Origin: an uncultured Acidobacteriota bacterium
GTDB taxonomy: Bacteria > Acidobacteriota > Blastocatellia > Pyrinomonadales > Pyrinomonadaceae
NCBI GenBank assembly: GCA_937873515.1
Contig: CALMYB010000017.1
Span: 62,001 to 126,000, forward strand
Length of the DNA stretch: 64,000 bases
Reading direction: 5' to 3'
Shown: one piece after another, positions 19,330-27,045 of the stretch
Position numbering within the stretch: the stretch's first letter is position 1
Layout of the letters: every line of letters begins with the position of its first letter
Program-made: the position numbers and the translations under genes
Notes under the pieces: generated by a model
The model's input: only the letters and a program-made list of their open reading frames with translations
Database searches by the model: none
What the model was told of the DNA's origin: nothing

Positions 19330-19420
19330 TCAAAAACGTGCAAATCGTGCATTTCGTGCATTTTGTGCACTTTGATACATTTTGTGCGGTTTGATACGTT
19401 TTGTGCGGTTTGTGCTTCAA
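19330..19420. repeat. degenerate 9-10-base tandem repeat
   Basis: Successive units built on TTTCGTGCA / TTTTGTGC / TTTGATAC fill this stretch right after the lipoprotein stop. Units vary in length and sequence, with no unique spacers, so it is a decayed simple repeat. Nothing else is seen until the repeat-derived sequence at 19460. Confidence 0.6.
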
Positions 19421-19459
19421 CGCACGGGAGTCGTTCGCTATTATTGTGAGCGGTAAGAA

Positions 19460-19565
19460 GCGGAAACACGACCGGTAGGGAGTGTGTCCCGGAATGCGGA
19501 ATGCGGAGTGCGGGCGGAATGTAAGAACCCAGTCGCTATCGCTCCCGGTTCTGACAAGAGAAACG
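19460..19565. repeat. dispersed repeat, copy 1, upstream of kdsD-like gene
   Basis: The segment 19460-19488 closely matches 21324-21352 (both GCGGAAAC, then an imperfect match, then AGGGAGTG). It is followed by the short iteration GGAATGC/GGAGTGC, which also occurs next to the second copy (21298-21312). The phrase GGTTCTGACAAGAG (about 19545) recurs near 45914. This looks like dispersed intergenic repeat material rather than coding DNA. Confidence 0.5.
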
Positions 19566-20528
19566 GTGAAAGTTTACGAAAAGACAATTGAGATCTTGCG
19601 GCTTGAGGCGGCGGCCATCGAGAACGTCGCGTTACGCATCGCACGCGATGCGGTCGAGCGAGCGGTCGAGCTCCTTCTGAACTGCAGCGGCAAAGTGATC
19701 GTTACGGGAGTCGGAAAAAGCGGCGTGATCGCGCAGAAGATCGCTCAGACGATGACGAGCACGGGCACGCCTGCGATCTTTGTTCATCCTTCGGACGCGA
19801 TGCACGGCGGACTCGGCATCTTGGCGGAAGGCGACGTCGTTCTCGCGTTGAGCAATTCGGGCGAGACGGAAGAACTCGTTGCGATGCTGCCTGCGATCGC
19901 GCGACGCAGCGTGCCGCTGATCTCGATCGTCGGCAACGCGGATTCCACGCTCGCACATTCCTCGACGGTCGTTCTCGAAGTTGCGATCGACAAGGAAGCT
20001 TGCCCGCTCGACCTTGCGCCGACGTCTTCGACGACCGCGGCACTCGCATTGGGAGACGCCATCGCGATGACGCTGATGGAGGCAAAAGGCCTGACCGAGG
20101 CCGATTTTGCGGTGAATCATCCTGCGGGGCGTTTGGGGCGGCGTTTGACCGTCCGCGTCTCGGACATAATGCGGGAGAATCCTGCGGTCGCTCCCGGTGC
20201 GGGCTGGATGGAGGTCGTCAAGGCGATCTCGACATACGCTCTCGGTGCCGTGAACGTCGTCGATCAGAACGGTAAACTCCTCGGCATCGTAACGGACGGC
20301 GACCTGCGGCGGACGATCGAACGCACGGCGCCCGAAGAACTAGCTTCATTGACCGCCGAGTCGATGATGACCGCGAACCCGATCACTACCGAATCGGAAA
20401 CGCTCGCCTTCGAGGCCCTGCATACGATGGAAGATCGAGCCTCGCAGATCTCCGTGCTGCCGGTCGTTGACGGCGGAAAATGCGTCGGCCTCATACGCCT
20501 GCACGACATCGTCCGAAGCGGCATCTGA
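19566..20528 (+). CDS. kdsD: KpsF/GutQ-type arabinose-5-phosphate isomerase
   Basis: A 320-residue enzyme that interconverts ribulose-5-phosphate and arabinose-5-phosphate, the first step to Kdo in LPS. An N-terminal SIS sugar-isomerase domain (about 30-170; G-V-G-K-S-G-V-I and L-S-N-S-G-E-T-E-E-L) is followed by two CBS domains (about 200-320). Length is typical. The frame is open to 19482, but that part is translated from repeat sequence; the GTG at 19566, preceded by AAGAGA, gives the normal family N-terminus (K-V-Y-E-K-T-I-E-I). Together with lpxC at 61 kb it indicates an LPS-type outer membrane. Confidence 0.92.
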   Translation: MKVYEKTIEILRLEAAAIENVALRIARDAVERAVELLLNCSGKVIVTGVGKSGVIAQKIAQTMTSTGTPAIFVHPSDAMHGGLGILAEGDVVLALSNSGETEELVAMLPAIARRSVPLISIVGNADSTLAHSSTVVLEVAIDKEACPLDLAPTSSTTAALALGDAIAMTLMEAKGLTEADFAVNHPAGRLGRRLTVRVSDIMRENPAVAPGAGWMEVVKAISTYALGAVNVVDQNGKLLGIVTDGDLRRTIERTAPEELASLTAESMMTANPITTESETLAFEALHTMEDRASQISVLPVVDGGKCVGLIRLHDIVRSGI

Positions 20529-20580
20529 GCTTCCCCGGCGAACGCGGCGGGAAGGAAGGTCATCTCACGAGCCGTATATT

Positions 20581-21294
20581 ATGAAACGCATCTTCTTTAA
20601 TACAGCATTGCTCTTGACCGTTCTCGCTGGTTTTGCGTCGGCCGTTTCGGCGCAGCGGACTGAGATCACGCTGACCGTGAATGAGCAGTTCTTTGATACG
20701 CTGATCGATGCGACGTTCAAGAATTTCGATCCGCCGGCTTTCCCGATCGGCGGCGGTGCGGTCGCCGCGAACGACACGAATTTTGTACGGCGTCTGATGC
20801 CGTCCGCGTTCGGGCCTTCGGCCGGCGAGGAGATTCTGAATTGCGGGACGATAAAGGTCGTGCGCGAGACCGGCGGAATGAGCACGGCCGTGCGACTCGG
20901 CGAGGGCCAGATCCGCGTTCCGCTCGCATTTAACGGGAACTATTCGATGCCTTTTGTCGGATGTGTGGATTTTGCGGGCTGGGCCGACGCGGTCGTGAAT
21001 CTCGAATTCGATTCGGCGAATCGCAGGCTTGTCGGCCGTGTGAAGGTAAAGAGCGTGAATATGAACGGCACGAACGGCGTCGGCGGCAGCCTGATCGCCG
21101 ACCTCATACAGAGCTCGGTTGACCGCAAATTCAACCCGATGGAGATCCTCACCCTCGACAAGGTCTCGTTCGGCCTGCCGATCCCGAACACCGGCAAGCT
21201 AAAGATGAACGCCATCGGAATCCGCACCGACATTCGCCCCGGCGTGATGAACATTCACGTCGTGTATGAGTTTTCGAAAGAGGCAGGGGCTTGA
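20581..21294 (+). CDS. exported protein of unknown function
   Basis: A 237-residue protein with a clear signal peptide (1-22, ending V-S-A before Q-R), then a beta-rich region with two Cys (in L-N-C-G-T and V-G-C-V-D) that could pair in the periplasm. Alternating hydrophobic strands and the even length of repeats suggest an elongated beta fold, possibly lipid-binding, but no family is recognised. It starts 53 bases after the kdsD-like gene and may be cotranscribed. Confidence 0.7.
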   Translation: MKRIFFNTALLLTVLAGFASAVSAQRTEITLTVNEQFFDTLIDATFKNFDPPAFPIGGGAVAANDTNFVRRLMPSAFGPSAGEEILNCGTIKVVRETGGMSTAVRLGEGQIRVPLAFNGNYSMPFVGCVDFAGWADAVVNLEFDSANRRLVGRVKVKSVNMNGTNGVGGSLIADLIQSSVDRKFNPMEILTLDKVSFGLPIPNTGKLKMNAIGIRTDIRPGVMNIHVVYEFSKEAGA

Positions 21295-21323
21295 GGAGTG
21301 CGGAGTGCGGAAGAGCGGTCGGG

Positions 21324-21352
21324 GCGGAAACGCGGGCCGCAGGGAGTGCGTC
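21324..21352. repeat. dispersed repeat, copy 2
   Basis: Matches 19460-19488, with the same flanking GGAGTGC iteration on its left. It lies directly after the gene ending at 21294 and before the larger repeat block. Confidence 0.5.
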
Positions 21353-21393
21353 TCAAGGATTTGGGATTGCTGATATTGGATTTTGGATCGACC

Positions 21394-21451
21394 GTGCGGA
21401 GCACGCGGTCATTTTGTTAGCTACACATGGAGCCGAAGGCGGAATGTGTAG
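21394..21451. repeat. intergenic repeat A, copy 1
   Basis: CGTGCGGAGCACGCGG (a palindrome-like core) followed by ATTTT and an imperfect hairpin beginning AGCTACA and ending TGTAG. The same order and spacing recur at 40837-40894. The element is non-coding and can fold into two adjacent hairpins, as REP-type elements do. Confidence 0.6.
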
Positions 21452-21522
21452 AACGTCATACCAAGAAATATTTCGGCGCGAAGCGGGATAGCCAGGAATG
21501 CACGAATCGGAGGAAGCCCGAA

Positions 21523-21671
21523 GCTCCGTTAGGAGCGAAATGTTTGTAGGATAAACCGCAAAATGAACCCCGAAGCTCCGTTAGGAGTGACAGAGGTTTG
21601 TCGGCGGCAGAGCCGCCTCCGAGGTTTTTGTGGGCGACGGCGTGCTACAAACATGCAGCTCCTGACGGAGC
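21523..21671. repeat. intergenic repeat B with inverted ends
   Basis: The unit GCTCCGTTAGGAGC plus GAAATGTTTGTAGG occurs at 21523-21550, again in weaker form at 21575-21601, and inverted at 21646-21671. A further direct copy is at 40789-40815. The outer pair form inverted ends about 150 bases apart, with another hairpin (GGCGGCAGAGCCGCC) inside. There is no transposase, so it would be a MITE- or REP-like passenger. Confidence 0.6.
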
Positions 21672-21689
21672 CAAGAAGGTTTCGAGCGG

Positions 21690-21770
21690 AACTGACCGCG
21701 TGCAGAGCGACTTCATGCCGTTCGGTGAGGATCTTTCTGCGGACGGCGTGCACCGAGATTCAGAGCGAAT
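21690..21770 (+). pseudogene. probable Rhs-core remnant
   Basis: One forward frame reads D-F-M-P-F-G-E-D-L, matching the Rhs-core pattern D-Y-x-P-F-G-E-E that also appears as D-Y-T-A-Y-G-E-E in the Rhs genes at 41-45 kb. Only this short piece is left, with no start or continuation. The small membrane gene next to it would sit where immunity genes follow Rhs C-termini. Confidence 0.4.
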
Positions 21771-21974
21771 ATGGTCGTACTCTTCAGCTTGATAGTAATG
21801 CTCTCTGGACTCGCCGGCATTGTCTTTCATCGACCGCTCGCTAGGTCTATGATGAAATATTATACGGAACGCGAGCAGCCAAGAATGCTAACAGTCATGC
21901 GCCTCGCATACGTGTTGATTGGTTTATGGATGATCACTATTAGCTGTTGGGTGCTAGTTCGCGCTCTTCGATGA
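21771..21974 (+). CDS. small two-span membrane protein
   Basis: A 67-residue protein with two hydrophobic spans (about 2-19 and 44-63) separated by a charged stretch. No family recognised. It follows the Rhs-like remnant directly, and a similar small membrane gene (44367) follows an Rhs C-terminal module elsewhere in the window, so it may be an orphan immunity gene (inference). It lacks a strong ribosome site and may not be expressed. The remaining 78 bases to the DinB gene hold nothing visible. Confidence 0.45.
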   Translation: MVVLFSLIVMLSGLAGIVFHRPLARSMMKYYTEREQPRMLTVMRLAYVLIGLWMITISCWVLVRALR

Positions 21975-22052
21975 GGCTTTTGACGGTGCCGTGAGTGAGC
22001 TTTGTACAAAGCTATAGGTACGACGAATTTTGCGCGCTATCAACGAACGGCG

Positions 22053-22589
22053 TTAGACCGCGGCGCCCTTTTTGTTCAGGATCCCTAGGTATTGCACCCA
22101 AGGGCCGACGTTGCTTTCGTATTGCCGTGCCATGAAGGTCGCGATCTGGTGAATGTGATTCAGATCGTGAACGGCCCAGGTTGCGAGCAGTTGTTCGAGC
22201 GTGACGCGGCCGAGTTCGGGATGGAATCCCTCGAGAGCAAGATGTTCGGGCGTTAGTTCCCAGCTTAAGAGCTTCTCTATGCTGATGCTCCGTGCGTGGG
22301 CGAACTCTTCGAGCAGTTCGTTGAGGCCTTTGCCGGCCGAGCGCTCGAATTGAGCCATTCGGTCAAATTTCTCAAAGGCACGTCCGTCCCGAGCGAGAAT
22401 GATCTCCGCCCGCGGGATCCAATCCGTCTCTTCGCCATGGATAAGGTGGCCGAGAACGTCATAGGGAGACCAATCATTGAAGCCGCCTCCGAACTGGGTC
22501 CATTCGGGTGAGAGCTCTGCCAAAAACCGTTCAAGCGTGTAAGGAGTTTGACGCAGGATCTCGACAGTTTTTCCGATCTCGAATCTCAT
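22053..22589 (-). CDS. DinB-like four-helix metal-binding protein
   Basis: A 178-residue protein of the DinB/YfiT fold. The metal triad pattern is visible as His48 (G-H-L-I-H-G-E) with His141 and His145 (H-D-L-N-H-I-H). Members act as thiol-dependent transferases or have unknown roles; the name comes from a DNA-damage-induced gene, and no DNA-damage role is implied. It is divergent from der, with a 50-base gap. Confidence 0.88.
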   Translation of the reverse strand: MRFEIGKTVEILRQTPYTLERFLAELSPEWTQFGGGFNDWSPYDVLGHLIHGEETDWIPRAEIILARDGRAFEKFDRMAQFERSAGKGLNELLEEFAHARSISIEKLLSWELTPEHLALEGFHPELGRVTLEQLLATWAVHDLNHIHQIATFMARQYESNVGPWVQYLGILNKKGAAV

Positions 22590-22639
22590 ACACTTCGCAC
22601 AATATACTGACTCTTTGATAGAATCAAGCGTTTAGGATA

Positions 22640-23998
22640 ATGTCAGCTCCACTTGTTGCGATCATTGGTCGCCCGAACGTAGGTAAATCTACTCTTTTCA
22701 ACCGCTTGACAGGCTCTCGAAGAGCGATCGTCGGCGACGAACCGGGCATTACGCGCGACCGAATGTTCGGCGAAGTGGAATGGCGCGCCCATCGATTCCG
22801 GCTTGTCGATACGGGCGGCATCGTGCCGGACGACGAGGCGGTCATCCCTTCCAACATTTTCAAGCAAGCGTCATTCGCCATTTCGGAGTCCGTTGCGATC
22901 ATTTGGGTCGTAGATGCCAGGGCCGGGATCACGCCGCTCGATGAAGAGATCGCCGTACTCCTAAGAGCGACAGGAAAGCCTGTCTATATTGCGGCAAATA
23001 AGGCGGAAACCCGCCACGTCGAGACGGAAGCGGGAGAATTTCACCGCTTTGGGTTCGAGGTCGTACCCGTTTCAGCAGAACACGGCAATGGGGTCGGCGA
23101 TCTGATCGACGAGATCTTCGAGGATATCGAGCCCGAACCGGAGGAAGAGAAAGAAGAAGAGCGTGAGATTCGCCTTGCGATCATAGGACGGCCGAACGTC
23201 GGCAAATCGTCGCTCTTGAACAAGCTTTTGGGCGAGGATCGCGTGATCGTTTCGCCGATCGCCGGAACGACGCGCGATGCGGTCGATACGCATCTTGAGT
23301 TCGAGGGCAACAAATTCTTGCTCATTGATACCGCCGGTATCAGGCGAAAGGGGAAGACGACGGAGATGGCGGAGAAACTCTCGGTCATAATGGCGAAGAA
23401 ATCGCTCGAACGCGCCGACGTCGCGATCCTTGTGATCGATGCCGTCGAGGGTGTAACACATCTCGACGCGAATATCGCGGGTTACGCGCTCGATTCGGGA
23501 TGTTCGATCATCATTGCCGTCAATAAATGGGACGCACTCGAAGAGAAAGAGACGAATACGATATACGAATTCGAACGCGAGCTGCGGCAGGCGATGAAAT
23601 TCCTCGATTGGGCGCCCATGGTCGCGATCTCGGCCCTTACAGGCCAGCGAGTGACGAAGGTCCTGCCGCTCGCGATCCGCGCACACGAGGCACGGGACAG
23701 GCGAATACAAACGTCGCGGCTAAATCGATTCTTTGAGGACGCGATAACGCAGCCGAAAGGCGGAACCGCTCCGGCGCCCGTCAAAGGCGGTTTTTCACGG
23801 CTGAAGGTACAGTTCCTGACGCAGGCCGGAATTCGCCCGCCGCTGTTCATCCTATTCACTTCGGGAGGCAAGGCCGGGCTTCATTTTTCGTACTTGAGAT
23901 ACGTCGAGAACCGAATGCGCGAGGAATTCGATTTCTTCGCGACGCCGATCCGGCTTGTCGAAAGACATAAGACGAAGGGCAAGAAGGGAGACGCGTAA
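22640..23998 (+). CDS. der: ribosome-assembly GTPase Der (EngA)
   Basis: A 452-residue protein with two tandem GTPase domains and a C-terminal KH-like domain, the diagnostic Der plan. G1 motifs G-R-P-N-V-G-K-S occur in both domains, with D-T-G-G and D-T-A-G G3 motifs and N-K-W-D in the second domain. The first domain's G4 reads A-N-K-A-E rather than N-K-x-D, as in many Der proteins that diverge there. It assists 50S subunit maturation. AGGATA precedes the ATG. The stop lies 15 bases before the next gene, so it probably leads the operon running through secF. Confidence 0.97.
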   Translation: MSAPLVAIIGRPNVGKSTLFNRLTGSRRAIVGDEPGITRDRMFGEVEWRAHRFRLVDTGGIVPDDEAVIPSNIFKQASFAISESVAIIWVVDARAGITPLDEEIAVLLRATGKPVYIAANKAETRHVETEAGEFHRFGFEVVPVSAEHGNGVGDLIDEIFEDIEPEPEEEKEEEREIRLAIIGRPNVGKSSLLNKLLGEDRVIVSPIAGTTRDAVDTHLEFEGNKFLLIDTAGIRRKGKTTEMAEKLSVIMAKKSLERADVAILVIDAVEGVTHLDANIAGYALDSGCSIIIAVNKWDALEEKETNTIYEFERELRQAMKFLDWAPMVAISALTGQRVTKVLPLAIRAHEARDRRIQTSRLNRFFEDAITQPKGGTAPAPVKGGFSRLKVQFLTQAGIRPPLFILFTSGGKAGLHFSYLRYVENRMREEFDFFATPIRLVERHKTKGKKGDA

Positions 23999-24013
23999 CC
24001 CGTTCATTCAGTG

Positions 24014-25459
24014 ATGGACCTATTTATCCTCATTCTCAGGTTGATCTTTGCGGGCGTTTTTGCCACGGCCGCGATCGCGAAGGCCGCCGATATCGAGGGA
24101 AGCCGCAAGTCTCTCAAAGGCTATGGCATTCCTGAAAGCACCACCCTTTTCTTCAGCATTTGGCTGATCGCGGTCGAGCTGATCTTGAGCGTTGGTTTCC
24201 TGTTCGTTGACACGGCTTGGGGTGCGGCCGCGGCAGCGGTGATCCTTCTCGCGGCCTTCACGGCCTTTCTGGCTTATCAGCTCATTCGGGGGAATCGGCA
24301 GAATTGTCATTGCTTTGGGCAGCTGATGTCAGAGCCGACCGGAGCGGGTGCGATAGTTCGAAATCTCGTGCTGCTTGCCGGCGTTGCGTTCTTGGCCAGT
24401 CGCGGCTCGGAGGGGCAAGGTGCCGCGTATTCGAGCCTTTCGCGGATAGACGTCGCGATCATCCTCGAACTCGCAGTGCTTGCGGCCGTTCTGCTCTGTT
24501 TTATCACGCTGCGGCGAATGATCCTCGATGCTCAGGCAGGTGTTTTTGATGAACATGAACACTCATACGGCGAGGTCGAACGCGATTCAGGCGCATTGAC
24601 GGATTCGCTGCCGATCGGTGCCGAAGCTCCGCGTTTCACGCTGCCGAATACCGACGGCGAACCGGTCTCGCTCCAGGCGATGATCGATGAAGGCTATCCG
24701 ATCCTTCTCTTTTTCGTCGGCTTGGCGTGCACACCTTGTGCGTCGATGATCGAGGATTTTCATTCATGGCAGAATGAATTTCGGCAGGACTTTAATCCGA
24801 TCTTTCTTAGCAGCGGCGACCCGGAGGCGAACGAATTGAAATTCGGTGACGCTGGCGAACTCGTATTGCTCCAAGAGGCTCGCGAGGCCGCTGACGCGTA
24901 TTTTGCGCGATGGACCCCGTCGCTCGTGGTGATCGGCAGGAACGGAAAGATCGTGAGCAATGTCGCGGCGGGCGATATCGCGATCCGCAGCCTGGTCGAA
25001 CGAGTGAGGCGAGCGGATTTCTCCGATGAGTTCCTCCATTTTCCGATCGCGGGAGCCGGCCATTCGAATTTTGTCGGAGAGAAGGCAGCGGAATTCTCAC
25101 ACACGACCAGCGACGGCACCGAAATTTCGACCCGTTCGCTGTCGGGCAAGCGGACGATGCTTCTCTTTTGGGGCGAGAACTGCCTGCATTGCGAGAGTAT
25201 GCACGACGAATTCTTCGATTGGCTCGCAAAACGCTCGAACGGCGAGCCCGACGTTGTCGTCTTTACTGACGACGCATCGCTCGAAGCAAAGTTGCCCGGC
25301 CGTGTCGTCGCCGATGAGAATTACAAGCTTGCGGCAAAGCTCGGTATGTACGGCACACCTTCGGCGGTAATGATAGATGCGGACGGTGTCTTTGAATCGG
25401 AGACTGCGGTCGGGCCTGCAAGCATCTGGGCGCTCTTAGGCCAAAATAATGTCAACTGA
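24014..25459 (+). CDS. MauE/DoxX-like membrane domain fused to two thioredoxin-like domains
   Basis: A 481-residue protein. Residues about 1-165 form a four-span MauE-type membrane domain. Two thioredoxin-fold domains follow, the first with Cys239-T-P-Cys242 and the second with Cys390-L-H-Cys393. MauE-type proteins are linked with disulfide handling in the periplasm, so the fusion could carry electrons from membrane to two redox modules (inference). The start is ATG 24014 or GTG 24011. The 3' end overlaps tgt by 11 bases, suggesting coupled translation. The order of two redoxin modules in one chain is unusual. Confidence 0.8.
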   Translation: MDLFILILRLIFAGVFATAAIAKAADIEGSRKSLKGYGIPESTTLFFSIWLIAVELILSVGFLFVDTAWGAAAAAVILLAAFTAFLAYQLIRGNRQNCHCFGQLMSEPTGAGAIVRNLVLLAGVAFLASRGSEGQGAAYSSLSRIDVAIILELAVLAAVLLCFITLRRMILDAQAGVFDEHEHSYGEVERDSGALTDSLPIGAEAPRFTLPNTDGEPVSLQAMIDEGYPILLFFVGLACTPCASMIEDFHSWQNEFRQDFNPIFLSSGDPEANELKFGDAGELVLLQEAREAADAYFARWTPSLVVIGRNGKIVSNVAAGDIAIRSLVERVRRADFSDEFLHFPIAGAGHSNFVGEKAAEFSHTTSDGTEISTRSLSGKRTMLLFWGENCLHCESMHDEFFDWLAKRSNGEPDVVVFTDDASLEAKLPGRVVADENYKLAAKLGMYGTPSAVMIDADGVFESETAVGPASIWALLGQNNVN

Positions 25460-26645
25460 ATCAGGAAAAGCGATCGATTGGAATGTTGAGGCTTCCGATG
25501 GCGAGGCACGCGCCGGCGTGCTTCGAACGCGCCGCTCTGTGATCGAAACGCCGGTCTTTATGCCCGTCGGAACGCAAGGTGCGGTCAAGGGAATTCGATT
25601 CGAGTCGCTAGAAGACGAACTCGACGCGCGCATTATCCTCGGCAATACCTATCACCTTTTCTTGCGGCCCGGCGTCGAAGCGATGCGGCAATTCGGCGGG
25701 CTGCATAAGTTCACGAGCTGGAAAAGATCGTTCCTGACGGATTCGGGCGGTTTTCAGGTGTTTTCGCTGACGGATCTGAGGAAACTGACGGAAGAAGGCG
25801 TCGAATTTCGCTCGCATTTGGACGGCAGCAAGTACTTCCTGTCACCCGAAGTTTCGATGGAAGCTCAGGCGGCGTTGGGGAGCGAGATCGTGATGGCTTT
25901 CGACGAATGTCCGCCGGGCGATGCCGATCACGCGACGACGAAAAAGAGCCTCGACCTTACGATCCGCTGGGCGATGCGGTCGAAGGCTAAATTCGACGAA
26001 CTTCAGGCAAATGGCGAAGATCTCGGTTTTGTCGCCGACACGGAAGGCCTTCGCGGAAGGCAGGCCTTGTTCGGGATCGTGCAAGGTGCGGGTTACGACG
26101 ATCTGCGGCTCGAAAGCCTCGAGCGCACGGTCGGGATCGGGTTTGACGGCTATGCGATCGGCGGTTTGAGCGTCGGCGAAGAGAAGAGCGTGATGTATCG
26201 CGTGCTCGAAAATCTCGCGCCGAAGATGCCGCAAGATTCGCCCCGTTACCTGATGGGTGTCGGAACGCCCGAGGATATGCTCGAGGCCGTCGGCCGCGGC
26301 GTTGATATGTTCGACTGCGTCATTCCGACGCGGAACGGCCGAACGGGAAGCGCATTCACCTCGCAAGGGAAACTTAATATTCGGAACGCGAAATTCCGCC
26401 TCGATGACTCGCCGCTAGACCCTGAGTGCAGCTGTTCGGTTTGTGCGCGATATTCGCTCGGCTACCTTCGGCATCTCCAGCAAGCGGGCGAGATGACGGC
26501 CGCAACATTGATCTCGCATCACAACGTCGCGTTCTTTCTCGGACTGATGCGGCGGGCGAGAAGGGCGATCATCGAGGGCCGATTTATAGATTTCCGCCGG
26601 GAAGCCCTCGAGAAAATGGCGCCTGAGAGCACTCTCGGCGTTTGA
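25449..26645 (+). CDS. tgt: tRNA-guanine transglycosylase
   Basis: A 398-residue enzyme that exchanges guanine-34 for the queuine precursor in tRNAs for Tyr, His, Asn and Asp. Visible are L-T-D-S-G-G-F-Q-V-F with the catalytic Asp, D-C-V-I-P-T-R-N-G-R with the nucleophile Asp, and the zinc site C-S-C-S-V-C ... H near the end. Length is typical. The start overlaps the upstream gene by 11 bases. In many bacteria tgt precedes yajC-secDF, as here. Confidence 0.97.
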   Translation: MSTESGKAIDWNVEASDGEARAGVLRTRRSVIETPVFMPVGTQGAVKGIRFESLEDELDARIILGNTYHLFLRPGVEAMRQFGGLHKFTSWKRSFLTDSGGFQVFSLTDLRKLTEEGVEFRSHLDGSKYFLSPEVSMEAQAALGSEIVMAFDECPPGDADHATTKKSLDLTIRWAMRSKAKFDELQANGEDLGFVADTEGLRGRQALFGIVQGAGYDDLRLESLERTVGIGFDGYAIGGLSVGEEKSVMYRVLENLAPKMPQDSPRYLMGVGTPEDMLEAVGRGVDMFDCVIPTRNGRTGSAFTSQGKLNIRNAKFRLDDSPLDPECSCSVCARYSLGYLRHLQQAGEMTAATLISHHNVAFFLGLMRRARRAIIEGRFIDFRREALEKMAPESTLGV

Positions 26646-26707
26646 TAATCGCGTTTTAGTTGTATATCATTTGCTTTTTGTCTTTAGAGGCACGCTCTTT
26701 TTTATCG

Positions 26708-27010
26708 ATGAACATTTTGCTCTTTTTCTTTCAGGACTCGGGTGCCGGCTCGATATTCGGGCTTGTGCTGCCGTTGCTGCTCATGGGCGGCATTTTTTAC
26801 TTCCTTGTGATCCTGCCGCAGAAGCGCCAGAAGCAACAGTTGGCCGAGATGGTTGCATCTTTACAGATAAATGACGAGATCGTGACCAACGGCGGCATCA
26901 TCGGCCGCGTGAAAGAGATCCGAGCCACGAGCTTTGTCATTATGAGTGCCGAAAAGACGCTGATCGAGATCGGAAAGGCCGCCGTCGTCGGCAAAAAGGC
27001 CGAGAGCTAA
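26708..27010 (+). CDS. yajC: Sec translocon accessory subunit YajC
   Basis: A 100-residue protein with one N-terminal membrane span (about 15-34), the family motif I-L-P-Q-K-R-Q-K-Q, and a cytoplasmic domain with I-V-T-N-G-G-I-I-G-R-V. It forms a complex with SecD and SecF. The ATG at 26708 is chosen over an upstream TTG (26660), which would add an untypical N-terminus. It sits between tgt and secD. Confidence 0.93.
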   Translation: MNILLFFFQDSGAGSIFGLVLPLLLMGGIFYFLVILPQKRQKQQLAEMVASLQINDEIVTNGGIIGRVKEIRATSFVIMSAEKTLIEIGKAAVVGKKAES

Positions 27011-27045
27011 AGCTCTGCAAGTTTGATAGCACGTATTTTTAACCA

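Noticed and set aside
19330-19420. CRISPR array or origin-type iterons
   Set aside because: Units of 9-10 bases run directly into each other without spacers and are degenerate; no replication gene is nearby.
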